A DNA stretch of 64,000 bases from Mycobacterium neglectum (GCF_002591975.1 NZ_NVQE01000022.1:31967-95966), one strand, 5' to 3'; shown: positions 24,954-34,574, numbered from the stretch's first letter. Translations and numbers: made by a program. Notes: generated from the sequence alone by a model not told the origin.

Positions 24954-26518
24954 AGCTCGTGCTCCGTCCCGATGATGTCGGCGGCTCGTTCGCCGATGAC
25001 GACGCATGGTGCCATGGTGTTGCCGGTGGTGACCCTGGGCATGATGGACCCGTCGGCAACCCGCAGGCCCTTGACGCCGTAGACGGCGAGTTGGGCGTCG
25101 ACGACTGACATGGCGTCGCGGCCCATCTTTGCGGTGCACGTCTGGTGCCAGTAACTCGAGGCGGCGTCGCGCACGAATCTCTCCAGTTCTGCGCCGCACA
25201 GGTTGCCCGGCATGACCTCGCGTTTGGTGAAGGGGCGCAGGGGAGCGGAGTTGCCGATCTCCCGGCAAAGTTGCACTGCCGCGACGGCGGCTCTGACATC
25301 GTCGGGATGGGCGAGCATGTTGGCGTGGATGTCGATGGGGTCGAGTGGATTAGCCGACCGCAACGCGAGGTGGCCGCGACTCTTGGGACGGACCACGCCG
25401 GCGAACAGGGTCCATCCGAATTCGGGCAGTCCGTAGCGCGCGATGTTCTCTGCACTCGATTTGGGCACTTCGGCCTGGCACGTCTGCAGGTCGGGAGCCT
25501 CCATGCCGGCTGCGCTGGGCGCGAAGTAGGTGGCCTCGGACGCGTTGTTGCGTGGGGTCTGAGGGTCGCGGTACTCCCATACGCAGTCGAAGCCGGGATG
25601 GTCTTGAAGATTACGTCCTACCCCTGGCAGGTGCACGCGAAGCGGGATGCCGACGCGGCGCAGTTCAGCCGAATCGCCAATTCCGGAGTGCAGCAAAACC
25701 TTCGGCGTGTGAATCGCCCCCAGCGACAGGATCACTTCAGCGCTCGCGTTGATGTGGTGTCGCCGCCCGTCGTACAACATTTCCACGCCGGTTGCCCGGG
25801 CACCGTCGATGCTTACCCGGGTGACGAGCGCCGAGGTGATGACGCTGAGGTTGGGCTGCTCCAAGACCGGCGCCACATACGAGCCGAATATGGACTGCCG
25901 GCGGCCGGCACGCGCCCGGATATCGGTGATCGCTGCACCCGCGGCGTGTTCCATCATCCGCCCATTCTGGTTCTCGAACGTAGGGATCCCGACGGTCCGA
26001 GCGGCCTCGACGGTCGCGGGTGCCAGCGGATTTGGATCTGGGGCGGGGGTGACGTAGACCGGACCGCCAGTGCCGCGGTAGCCGGGGTCCGGGTCGCCGT
26101 GGAAGTCTTCGATCCGACGGTAGATGTCGAGGACGGATTCGTAACCCCAACCCGTATCGCCGGATTCGAAGGCGAAGTAGTCCCAATCGGCTTTGTGACC
26201 GCGCGCCCACACCATCAGGTTGATGCCCGACCCGCCGCCAAGGACTTTGCCCATCGACATCGGCACGGCGCGACCGTTCACGTGGGCATCCGGGACGGCC
26301 GCGAAGCCCCAGTCCCGCTCGCTTCCGAGGTTCAATGGCCATTGGTCGGCGGCGGTGACGCTTGGCACCTGATCGGTGCCGCCGGCTTCGATAAGCAGTA
26401 CCGACACGGCGGGGTTCTCGGCCAGTCGGCGGGCGACGACCGACCCGGATGTGCCCGCGCCGCACACGATGAAGTCGTAGGTCTGACGGGGCGAAGTGAT
26501 GAATGGCATGGCACCCAT
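24950..26518 (-). CDS. GMC-family FAD-dependent oxidoreductase
   Basis: The 522-residue protein has the N-terminal FAD motif CGAGTSGSVVARRL with EAGG after strand two, the GMC signature around KVLGGGSGINLMVW, and the C-terminal WHQTCTAKMG with the active-site His and TGNTMAPC. Choline dehydrogenase and alcohol oxidases are relatives; the substrate here is probably an alcohol or polyol. It is the first gene of a three-gene operon with two hydrolases and is divergent from a LysR gene. A second ATG three codons inside could be the true start. Confidence 0.9.
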   Translation of the reverse strand: MGAMPFITSPRQTYDFIVCGAGTSGSVVARRLAENPAVSVLLIEAGGTDQVPSVTAADQWPLNLGSERDWGFAAVPDAHVNGRAVPMSMGKVLGGGSGINLMVWARGHKADWDYFAFESGDTGWGYESVLDIYRRIEDFHGDPDPGYRGTGGPVYVTPAPDPNPLAPATVEAARTVGIPTFENQNGRMMEHAAGAAITDIRARAGRRQSIFGSYVAPVLEQPNLSVITSALVTRVSIDGARATGVEMLYDGRRHHINASAEVILSLGAIHTPKVLLHSGIGDSAELRRVGIPLRVHLPGVGRNLQDHPGFDCVWEYRDPQTPRNNASEATYFAPSAAGMEAPDLQTCQAEVPKSSAENIARYGLPEFGWTLFAGVVRPKSRGHLALRSANPLDPIDIHANMLAHPDDVRAAVAAVQLCREIGNSAPLRPFTKREVMPGNLCGAELERFVRDAASSYWHQTCTAKMGRDAMSVVDAQLAVYGVKGLRVADGSIMPRVTTGNTMAPCVVIGERAADIIGTEHEL

Positions 26519-26555
26519 CTGACTCCGTCCGGGTCCATCGAGTCCAACGATTAGT

Positions 26556-26565
26556 TTTGATCAAA
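26556..26565. promoter_or_regulatory. Palindrome TTTGATCAAA between divergent GMC and LysR genes
   Basis: A perfect 10-base palindrome lies in the 76-base intergenic region, 30 bases before the LysR start. LysR proteins bind dyad sites of the T-N11-A type between divergent genes. This one is AT-rich against its background, so it is a candidate operator, though it may equally belong to a promoter. Confidence 0.4.
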
Positions 26566-26594
26566 GTCATCTACAAAGCAGATACAATGGCCGA

Positions 26595-27494
26595 GTGGAG
26601 TTCCGCCAGCTCGAGCACTTCGTCGCTGTTGCCGGCGAAATGAGTTTCACTCGCGCCGCCGAGCGCGCCCACGTAGTGCAATCGGCGTTGTCGACGTCCG
26701 TCGCCAAGTTGGAGCGCGAACTGGGCGTCTCACTGTTCGACCGATCCCGTCAGCAGATCCGACTCACGGCGGCGGGTGAGCGGTTCCGCACCCACGCTTA
26801 TGAGGTACTGCGCGTCGGCCGCGCGGCCGCTGAGTCTGTCGGGGAATTTCGCGGATCACTGTCCGGCACAGTCGAATTCGGATCGCTGATCTCGTTCGGA
26901 CCCTTGGATGTCCCACGCGCCCTCGGTGAGTTTCACCGCGAGCATCCCTTCGTCCGGCTCCGATTGCGTCTGAGCCAGGCAGGCGCGTCGGCATACCTTC
27001 CCGCCCTCGTGGAGGGTTCGCTGGATCTCGCGCTGGTCTCGGTGCCCGACCGGTTTCCGGCTCAACTGGATATGCGGCTGTTGTTCGAGGAGCCCATGGT
27101 CTTCGTGTGTCGTGACGACCATCCACTGGCTGTCCGGGGCGCACTCCATCCCGGCGATGTTGCCGGTGAGGACCTGGTCGGATTTCCGCCGGAGTTCGGA
27201 CTGCGCCGACTGATGGAAGGCGCCTTTCATGCCGCCGGTGTCGCACCTCGAACCCAGTACGAGGTGCCCGCCGGGTTCCCAGCCATTGCCGACTTCGTAG
27301 CCAACGGTCTGGGTACTGCATTCATGCCGGCGTCGGAGGCGAGTCGCTTCAGCGGTCTACGGTCCGTCGAACTCGTAGACCGGGTGCTGTGGCAGGTGTA
27401 TTTGGCCTCCCCTCCGGTCGATCGGTTGACGCCGGCTTCGGCACGCCTGGCAGACGCTCTGCTCGACGCAGCAACTGACGCCCGCGGGCGGTGA
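26595..27494 (+). CDS. LysR-family transcriptional regulator
   Basis: The 299-residue product has the full LysR helix-turn-helix (MEFRQLEHFVAVAGEMSF, then AAERAHVVQSALSTSVAKLE) and a two-lobed effector domain with VEFGSLISFG and ANGLGTAFMP. The start is GTG directly before Glu, the family norm. It is divergent from the GMC-oxidoreductase operon and is its probable activator. Confidence 0.92.
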   Translation: MEFRQLEHFVAVAGEMSFTRAAERAHVVQSALSTSVAKLERELGVSLFDRSRQQIRLTAAGERFRTHAYEVLRVGRAAAESVGEFRGSLSGTVEFGSLISFGPLDVPRALGEFHREHPFVRLRLRLSQAGASAYLPALVEGSLDLALVSVPDRFPAQLDMRLLFEEPMVFVCRDDHPLAVRGALHPGDVAGEDLVGFPPEFGLRRLMEGAFHAAGVAPRTQYEVPAGFPAIADFVANGLGTAFMPASEASRFSGLRSVELVDRVLWQVYLASPPVDRLTPASARLADALLDAATDARGR

Positions 27495-27641
27495 ATGGAC
27501 ACCGATCGCCGCCGGATGCCGAACGAAGTGAGCGCTGGGCCATCCGTCGGCCTGGCGGGGCAACGGTGGTCGCAGCACCCCGGTCGGCGAAGCCTCAGCG
27601 ACGAAGTCAGAGCCTGCTTGAGCTTCCTTTGGGTCGAGTAG

Positions 27642-28667
27642 TCAGCGGAAGCGGACGTTCATGGTCGCCATGCCGAAGATCTTCTGGCCACCGGACTTCG
27701 CGGCGACGATCACGACACCGCTGCGGGTCTGCGGATCCAGCGATTTGATCCGGCCGCTGAACTCGATATCTGCGCCCTCGGCGACCGACACGATCGCGGG
27801 GGCGGACAGCCGCACCGTGTAGCGGGTGACCGCACCGGGATCGCCCGACCATTCGGAGTGGAACCCGGCGCCCAATCCCATGGTGAGCATTCCGTGGGCG
27901 ATCACATCGGGGAGCCCGGCCAGCTTGGCGAGGGTCTCGTCCCAGTGAATCGGGTTTGCGTCACCGGCCACGCCGGCATAGTTCACCAGGTCGCCGCGCG
28001 ACAGCCGGGTGTGGTGCACCGGCAGCTGGTCGCCGACGTTCACGTCGTCGAAAGAGGGCGTCCCCGGTGTGCGGGTCATGCCGCCCTCGGCGATCCGTAC
28101 CTCGCCCTCGGGCCGCAACGCCTTCTCGTAGGCGGATTGACCGACGTCGAGGATGTTGACGTCGTGCATCATCGCCTTCTGAACCGCGACCTTGACCCCT
28201 TCATCGATGTCCTCAGAGGTCAGTCCGACAACAGTGGTGTGCAGGGTGTGCACCCGCTCCCCGGCCGTGTCGGTGAAGGTGTTGGTGACGGTGATGAAAT
28301 CTCTGCCGCCGGTCCTGCGCACCGATGCCAGTTCGACGTCGACGAGCAGTTCGTCGCCGGCGACGATCGGGCGGTGCTGCTCGAAGACTTCCTCGGTCTG
28401 CAGGTAGGTGTCGTAACCGACGACGATCTGCTCGAACATGCGGCGATTGCAGGCCATGCCAGGGGTCGACGTGAACGTCACGGGCGCGATGACGTCCGAA
28501 TAACCCAATTCAGCGGCGGCGTCGACGTCCCAGTGAGCGGGGTGATAGTCCTGCACCGCGCGGGCGTATTCGCGTACCTTCTCGCGGCCGACCAGATAGG
28601 TGCCGTCCATCTGGTAGTAGTGGCCGACCCGCGCTTCGACCGTTGCCGTTTCTGCTGTTGCAGTCAT
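27642..28667 (-). CDS. Fused HadA/HadB-type (3R)-hydroxyacyl-ACP (or -CoA) dehydratase
   Basis: The 341-residue protein is a double hot-dog. The N-terminal half resembles the HadA/UPF0336 subunit (GTYLVGREKVREYARAVQD). The C-terminal half is the MaoC/HadB hydratase, with the catalytic Asp and His in GDANPIHWDE followed by IAHGMLTM. In mycobacteria separate HadA-HadB or HadB-HadC heterodimers dehydrate beta-hydroxyacyl intermediates of fatty-acid and mycolate elongation; fused forms are known. The start at 28667 puts the first hot-dog after about 14 residues. It is a single gene facing the dioxygenase gene, so its pathway is not shown by context. Confidence 0.85.
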   Translation of the reverse strand: MTATAETATVEARVGHYYQMDGTYLVGREKVREYARAVQDYHPAHWDVDAAAELGYSDVIAPVTFTSTPGMACNRRMFEQIVVGYDTYLQTEEVFEQHRPIVAGDELLVDVELASVRRTGGRDFITVTNTFTDTAGERVHTLHTTVVGLTSEDIDEGVKVAVQKAMMHDVNILDVGQSAYEKALRPEGEVRIAEGGMTRTPGTPSFDDVNVGDQLPVHHTRLSRGDLVNYAGVAGDANPIHWDETLAKLAGLPDVIAHGMLTMGLGAGFHSEWSGDPGAVTRYTVRLSAPAIVSVAEGADIEFSGRIKSLDPQTRSGVVIVAAKSGGQKIFGMATMNVRFR

Positions 28668-28786
28668 CGATTGCCCAACTCTTCCGTCGGCTTGTCCTGT
28701 GCCGACCAAAGGACATTAACGTGTGGACGCCGGCATCCAGCAATCCCGGGATTGCTCCGAGCGACCGGCCTACGCTGATTGCACGC

Positions 28787-29978
28787 ATGACTGTCGATAG
28801 ACGAATCAGGGTCGACGGCGAGCTCGCAGCTACTGAGCCCGCCGAATTCTTCGAGGTCACGCTGCCGAACCTGTTCGCACAAGCGCATGATCGGCTGCGG
28901 CCGTCGCTGCGGGAGCTTGCGCCACGACCTCTGACCATCACTGTCGGCAACCGTTCCTGGTCGCTGCGCGTCGACGACGTTCGGGTCGCCGTCTCGGCGG
29001 TTTCGACCGCCGGCACAGTTCTACGGGTCGACGCCGAGCAGCTCGCGTCGCTCATCGCCGACAAAGTCACGCCGATGGGATGGTTGACCACCGGGACTCT
29101 GGATATGGGCGGTCACCTGTCTGACATCCTGAACTGGTGGCTCATCCTGCGAGCCGCACTCGACGGCACGACACCCCATCGGACCGGCGCCGTCGAATTC
29201 AAGGATCGCAACGGCGGGCAGCTCGACCTCAGCCGCTCGTTCGCTCCCGACGATCCGGCCGATGAAATGGCCTGGTTCCTTGAGCAAGCCGGCTTCCTAC
29301 ACATCAAAGGCCTGTACCGCGAAGACGAAATGGCCGCCATTTCGACTGAAATGGACGTCGCCGCACCGCTACTCCGATGGCGACGGACGCTCGTGGTGGG
29401 CCAGCCTCAAGGACGGATCGCGCGCGTTGGTGCGGATGCAGCGATTCGATAAGGAATCGCAGGTCGCCGCGGAGCTCGTCGCCGACGAACGTCTCACCCG
29501 GATCGCCGCGGTGACGGGGGACGGACACATCGCGAGCGGATGGGACGGGAATCGACTCGAGGCCCTCTTCAAGCCGATCGGCGTCGTTCAAGGCATCTCG
29601 GACATCCCCTGGCACAAGGACTGCTCTCTTGGACGGCACAGCTACGACTGCTGCGGGCTCACGGTGGGGATCTCGGTGACCGGCGCCGACGCCATGTCGG
29701 GTCAGCTCCGCGTTGTCGCCGGTTCGCACCGGGCCCTCGTGTGGCCGGCACCCAGCCTCCAGCCGAGCCTCGACCTGCCCGTCATCGACCTCGCGACCGA
29801 GACGGGCGATGTCACCGTGCACTGCTCGTGCACTCTGCACATGGCTGCGCCGCCCGTGACACGGGAACGGCGAGTGATGTACACCAGCTTCAGCCTGCCC
29901 ACACTCGGCGGCGAGGACGCCGCCCGCAAGGAGCTGCGAAGGATGGCTGACGCGGCGCCGCTGAACACCAGCCAGTGA
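28787..29978 (+). pseudogene. Phytanoyl-CoA dioxygenase (PhyH) family gene, disrupted by a frameshift
   Basis: The first part (to about 29365) and the second part (from about 29366) lie in different frames but together form one Fe(II)/2-oxoglutarate dioxygenase of about 397 residues. Before the break the text reads FLHIKGLYREDEMAAIS, after it RYSDGDGRSWW and then WHKD (metal-binding HxD) and VHCSCTLH with the distal His, so the catalytic residues are in the second part. Loss of a CG/GC dinucleotide in CCGCGC near 29366-29370 would explain the break and restore AAPRYSDGDGRSWW; one extra base would also do so. The ATG at 28787 is the likely start. Consequence: a stop soon after the break and no active site, unless the frame is restored in reality. 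Confidence 0.75.
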
Positions 29979-30008
29979 TGGCGCCTGGTTTCGGCGGTTC
30001 CTGTCGAG

Positions 30009-31385
30009 CTACTCCGGAACCTTGATGTTTTTGGGCACCATGCACGCCACCGTCTTGTCGCCGTCGATCCACCTGTCGATCCGGCAGTCGAGAACCATGG
30101 AGGCGAGGTGGTAGGCGTCGTTACGGGTCATGTCGAGGTTGGTGGCCATCTCGTCAAGCGCTGCCCAGGCAGCGGTCTTCATGGCGTCGAGCACATGCGG
30201 CGCCGTCCCGGTGGACACCCACTCGGTGGCGGTGTCGCCGGTTGGGAGATTGGGTGCGGGCGGGAGGTCGGGATTCTTGGGGACCACGCAGTGGGTGCCG
30301 AGGACCTCGTTCACCACCTCGGAGATACGACAACTCCAGGTCCGGTACATGGCGCTCGTCGCGTCGGCCTCTGAGAGGCCGTGCTTGTCCATGATGAGCT
30401 TCACCGTCTCGGACTTGTTGATATCGAGCGCCCTGTCGAGGTTCTCGTCGTAGCCCACCGCAACCCAGCTCGTCGGCGTCTCGACGGTCGGCCAGTCCTG
30501 CGGCCGGTCCTTGATGAGGTCCACGGTGATGTTCAGCTCCGGATACCACGTCTCGAGTGCGTCGAGGTCGATCTCGCCGTTTCCCTGCTTGGCGTGCGAG
30601 TCGCCGGTCCAGATCAGCCCGCCCTCCACCTGCACGGGCAGGTATGTGGTGGTGCCCGCCTGCATTTCGCGTAGGTCCATGTTGCCGCCGTACGTACCCG
30701 GCTGCTCGGTACTGCACTTGCCGTCGGTGCAATAGGCGCTGGTGGTGTCGGAACGTCCGACGCCGAGGGTGCCGGGGAACGGTTCGAGCGGCAACAGGAC
30801 GTTGGGGGAGAAGCGCATCTGCATCTTGTCCGTGTCCAGGTAGTAGCTCGTCGCCTGTTCGGGGAACGCTCCGGGGAAGAGGCCCTTGTCCTCGGCGGTG
30901 TTGTTCGTCGCGTAGTTGGCGATCCGGATCCGGTTTATGTGGATCGCCAGGACGTCGCCGGGTTCGGCCCCGTTGACATAGATCGGTCCGGTGACCGTGT
31001 GCGGTCCGCGGTTCTGAACCGCGCCGTTGATCTTCTCGATCTGGCCCTCGGTGATTCCGGGAGCGACCTGCCCGCCACCCGCGGGCGCTGTCTGGATCGC
31101 GACGGTGTCGCCGGGGTCGATCCGGAGCACAGGCGGGATGTTGTTGTCGAAGACACCCCACTGTGTCGTCTGCGGAGTCGCCGGGAGCATCCAGAACCGG
31201 TGCCCGTCCTTCGACAGCGGCGCGGCCTCCATATTGGCTTGATCCGGCGGACCTTGAAGGTAGGTGGCGGTGTAGTCGGGGTAGGGGCTGTCAGGATTCG
31301 TTGCGGCGCCGTCGGGGCTGGCCGCGCATGCGGAAAGCAGCGCGCACATCGTCACCGTCGCCGCGATCCTGCGGGTCTTACTCAT
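30009..31385 (-). CDS. Exported lipoprotein of the acetamidase/formamidase family
   Basis: The 458-residue product begins with a lipoprotein signal: basic start, hydrophobic core and lipobox LLSAC. The mature part is the FmdA/AmdA beta-fold: VLRIDPGDTV, GPIYVNGAEPGDVL and WTGDSHAKQGNGEID, the last being the metal-site-like region that follows the family's GD motif. Cytosolic relatives hydrolyse formamide or acetamide to acid plus ammonia. An exported version would act on amides outside the membrane. It lies 36 bases after the P450 gene and is probably in its operon. The extra C-terminal 130 residues, with four cysteines, are not part of the basic fold. Confidence 0.78.
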   Translation of the reverse strand: MSKTRRIAATVTMCALLSACAASPDGAATNPDSPYPDYTATYLQGPPDQANMEAAPLSKDGHRFWMLPATPQTTQWGVFDNNIPPVLRIDPGDTVAIQTAPAGGGQVAPGITEGQIEKINGAVQNRGPHTVTGPIYVNGAEPGDVLAIHINRIRIANYATNNTAEDKGLFPGAFPEQATSYYLDTDKMQMRFSPNVLLPLEPFPGTLGVGRSDTTSAYCTDGKCSTEQPGTYGGNMDLREMQAGTTTYLPVQVEGGLIWTGDSHAKQGNGEIDLDALETWYPELNITVDLIKDRPQDWPTVETPTSWVAVGYDENLDRALDINKSETVKLIMDKHGLSEADATSAMYRTWSCRISEVVNEVLGTHCVVPKNPDLPPAPNLPTGDTATEWVSTGTAPHVLDAMKTAAWAALDEMATNLDMTRNDAYHLASMVLDCRIDRWIDGDKTVACMVPKNIKVPE

Positions 31386-31421
31386 CTCTCGCCCGTGCTC
31401 CTTGAGCCTGCGGGTTCGGGT

Positions 31422-34400
31422 TCATCCCGCCCATACGTCTTCGACATAGCGGTCGGAGGCCACCAGCCCGTCCAGCCAATCCGCAGCCTGGTTCTCATCG
31501 GCTCCGCTGCGCGCCCGATAGATGTCGAGGAAGGCTCGACGCACGGCGGGCGCCATCTGCGCGCCGTCGCCGCACACGTACACATACGCGTCCTTCGCGG
31601 GATCGCCGAGCAGGTCCCAGACGTCGTCGGCGTCGGCGGCGATGCGGTCTTGGACGTAGCGCACCCCGTTCTGCGACGCGCGCGAAAATGCGGGCCGCAT
31701 CCGCACGATTCCGAGCCTCTCGCCCTCCTCGAAGTCCTCTCGGAAGATGTAGTCGACGACCGGGTCGCGGACGCCGAAGAAACACAGCGCCGAGGTGAAC
31801 GGCTCGCCGGATTGTTTGGCAGCCAACCTGTCTCCGAGGAAACCGCAGAACGGGGCGACCCCGGTTCCCGCGCTGACCAGGATGACATTGCGGCTGGGAT
31901 CGGCTCCGGCCCGAAAAGCCTGTCGGGCCTGATCGACCCGGGCCCTGATCAGCTCCCCTGGCGCGATCGCGCCGAGATGATTGGAGGCCACCCCCTTGAA
32001 CAGACCGTGACCGGAGCGGGCGGGAGCGCCCAGCACGCTGACGACCAGCCCGACGACTTGCGGGGACAACCGCGATGACGAAGCGATGGAATAGTGCCGC
32101 GGCGTCATCGGCTCGAGAAGTTCAAGCAACTCTTCGTCGGTCACCTCGCACGCGGGGAACTCCAACAGGCATTCAAGGGTGCTCAGTACTGTAGGTTCGC
32201 TCGCCGCCGCGAGTTCTTCGAGGCGCGCCCGCTCCGGCACACACGGATTGGCCGCCGCCAGCCGCTTCAACTGGCTGCGCGACGCCGGCTTTCGCAGCTC
32301 CACGAAGTGCGTGAGCAACTCGCGCACGCTGACTTCGCGATCCAGAGCGATGAGCCGCCTGGAGGCGCGGCGCGGGTTGATCGACAGACGCAGATCCGGC
32401 TGGATCTCCAGAAGTTCGATCACCGTGTCGACCAGTTCGGGCGGGTTGTCGGCGAGAATGGTCAGGTGGTCGCCGGTGTGATAGTCCATTCCCTCTGGAA
32501 GGGCAATGCGCACATAGTGTTTGGCTGAGCCGAAGGCTTGGTCACTGACGAGCTCGGTGTTCTCGAGCACGGTCATCGGTGTCACCGCGAAGCGGGTGTC
32601 GATCGCCGTGGTCACCGGGCCGATGATCGGGTGCAATTCGTAGAGCGGCTCATCTGTGTCGCTGACGGGGGCGGCGTCTGGATCGCCGAAGCGCTCGGTC
32701 ACGGCCGCCCAGAGCGCGGTGGAGAACTCTTCGACGGTGCCGGTGAGGTCACCCGAGGTGTCGGCCGAAGCTCGTGGGACCAGGCAGGTGCCGCCCAACT
32801 CGGCCAGCCTCTCGTCGATGCGCTTGGGGATGGCCTGATAGGTGTCGGCCCAGTTGTGGTCGCCGACTCCCAGCACCGCGAACAGCGGTGCACCTTCCAG
32901 CGCCGCGTCCCCTCCGGTGAGCCAGGCCAGAAATGCGCGGGCATCGTCGGTCGGCTGGCCGTTGTAGGACGAGGCGACGATCAGCGTGACATCGGCTGCC
33001 GGCAATCGGCCCGCTGCACTGTCAAGCGGCGCAACGGATGTCTGGCAGCCCTTGTCGGCGGCCTCCTCAGCCAGCTGTTTGGCGATCGCCCGGCACGTGC
33101 CCAGGTTGGAGCCGTGCAGCACCGCCAGCGTCGTGCCGGCCTTGACCGCTCCCACAGGGCCGGGCGGCGGTTGGGGGGAGGTGGCTCCCGCAGTCGTGAC
33201 GTGGGTGCGACGATCGTCGGGACTGCGCCGGACGAGGTCCAGATGGAACCCGACCGGGCGCCGACTCGTGGCGCTATCCCATTGCAGCGCATAGTGTTGC
33301 GAGTCGATGAGCCGGTAACGGTGGAAAATTCGTGCGATCGCCAGGGTGGCCTCGTGCAGGGCGAACTGACGTCCGATGCACGAACGTGCCCCGGTGCCGA
33401 ACGGTTTGAACAGACCCGCTGAGCGGAACTCGGACCGCTCGGGAGAGAATCGGTCGGGGTCGAAGAACTCGACGTTGTCGCCCCACCCCGGCTGACGGTG
33501 CAGCGATCCGGTGAGCACCGAGACAGCCTCACCCTTCTTGACTGGGTATTGCCCACCGATGACGGTGTCCGACAATGCCATTCGATCAAATTCGAGCACC
33601 GGCGGGGATAGCCGCAGCGTCTCATTGATGACCTGGCGCAGATAGCTGAACTTGCCGATGTCGTCGTACGTGGGCAGGTAGTCGTCGTCGGTTCCGAACA
33701 CCTCGTCCACCTCGGCGCGTACGCGGGCCAACACCGCGGGGTGGTGCACAACGTTGTACACGGTGTTGGGCATCAGCTCGGAGGTCGTCAGTTGGCCTGC
33801 GATAAGGAACGTCATGATCTGGTTGTTGATGTTGTCCCGATCGAGCAGCGGCGCGCCGTTGGCGTCGTGGCCGAGCATGACGAACAGGAGGTCGTCCGCC
33901 GCATCGGCCGCACCGGATCGGTGTGCGACGGTCAGTTCATCGAAATAGGCGTGCAGATTGGCTAGTTCGGCATTGAACTGGGGCGTCGTCCCGTTCTGGA
34001 AAACCTCGGACAGCGCCGCGGTGAAGGTCGCGGGGATCGGGGCCAGTCCGTCGTAGTCATAGGAGTTGAATCTGGCTCCGAATCCGGCCAGTCCGACGGT
34101 GTCCATCGCGAGCTTCTGAAGGTCGGTGGACACGTCGACCGGCTGCTTGCCGGCGCTGACGTCCCAACGCTTGATGAGCTCGCAGTTGATGTCGAGCATC
34201 GCGGAGTGGTAGTTGCGCAGCCCGGCGTAGCTGAAACCGGGCAGCAGGACGTCATGCGCCTTCTGCCAGTTGGACTCGCCGTAGTAACTCGTGAAGAGTC
34301 CGTCGCCGGCCAGCGGCCGGACCCGGTCCAGCGATTTGGTGAGGTTCTTGGCGAAGCGGTCTTCGTCGCACAACTCCTCGACCAATTCGGCAGAGCAGGC

Positions 34401-34574
34401 ATAGAGCTTGCGCTCCCCGTCATAGTCGGCATAGAACAACGGGCCGTGCAGTTCGCCGAAGAGGTCAATCGGCAATGCGTAGGGGCGGCCGACCAATAGT
34501 TCCGGGCCAGGAAGAGCGCCCTCGGCGGAGGGGACTCCGTCCAGTTCCGGGGGTGGCGACGGTCCCAGTTGCAT
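31422..34574 (-). CDS. Self-sufficient cytochrome P450 monooxygenase, CYP102 (P450 BM3)-type fusion
   Basis: The 1050-residue fusion has BM3 size and order. The P450 heme domain (about 1-460) has ExxR at 318-321 (ETLR), PERF-like FSPER, and heme Cys399 in FGTGARSCIG. The FMN domain has HGSNLGTCR; the FAD domain RHYS; the NADPH domain GTGVAPFCGF; the C-terminus ends DVWAG exactly as in BM3. The family hydroxylates fatty acids in the cytosol using NADPH without partner proteins. One oddity: the I-helix reads AGQLTT (259-264), with Leu where BM3 has Glu of the acid-threonine pair. The start ATG gives a BM3-like N-terminus. Confidence 0.95.
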   Translation of the reverse strand: MQLGPSPPPELDGVPSAEGALPGPELLVGRPYALPIDLFGELHGPLFYADYDGERKLYACSAELVEELCDEDRFAKNLTKSLDRVRPLAGDGLFTSYYGESNWQKAHDVLLPGFSYAGLRNYHSAMLDINCELIKRWDVSAGKQPVDVSTDLQKLAMDTVGLAGFGARFNSYDYDGLAPIPATFTAALSEVFQNGTTPQFNAELANLHAYFDELTVAHRSGAADAADDLLFVMLGHDANGAPLLDRDNINNQIMTFLIAGQLTTSELMPNTVYNVVHHPAVLARVRAEVDEVFGTDDDYLPTYDDIGKFSYLRQVINETLRLSPPVLEFDRMALSDTVIGGQYPVKKGEAVSVLTGSLHRQPGWGDNVEFFDPDRFSPERSEFRSAGLFKPFGTGARSCIGRQFALHEATLAIARIFHRYRLIDSQHYALQWDSATSRRPVGFHLDLVRRSPDDRRTHVTTAGATSPQPPPGPVGAVKAGTTLAVLHGSNLGTCRAIAKQLAEEAADKGCQTSVAPLDSAAGRLPAADVTLIVASSYNGQPTDDARAFLAWLTGGDAALEGAPLFAVLGVGDHNWADTYQAIPKRIDERLAELGGTCLVPRASADTSGDLTGTVEEFSTALWAAVTERFGDPDAAPVSDTDEPLYELHPIIGPVTTAIDTRFAVTPMTVLENTELVSDQAFGSAKHYVRIALPEGMDYHTGDHLTILADNPPELVDTVIELLEIQPDLRLSINPRRASRRLIALDREVSVRELLTHFVELRKPASRSQLKRLAAANPCVPERARLEELAAASEPTVLSTLECLLEFPACEVTDEELLELLEPMTPRHYSIASSSRLSPQVVGLVVSVLGAPARSGHGLFKGVASNHLGAIAPGELIRARVDQARQAFRAGADPSRNVILVSAGTGVAPFCGFLGDRLAAKQSGEPFTSALCFFGVRDPVVDYIFREDFEEGERLGIVRMRPAFSRASQNGVRYVQDRIAADADDVWDLLGDPAKDAYVYVCGDGAQMAPAVRRAFLDIYRARSGADENQAADWLDGLVASDRYVEDVWAG

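Noticed and set aside
25145..26554. Long open frame of 469 codons opposite the GMC gene on the + strand.
   Set aside because: It is the antisense of a clear GMC oxidoreductase in the same window; high GC makes such frames common, it has no motif and its composition is that of a complement.
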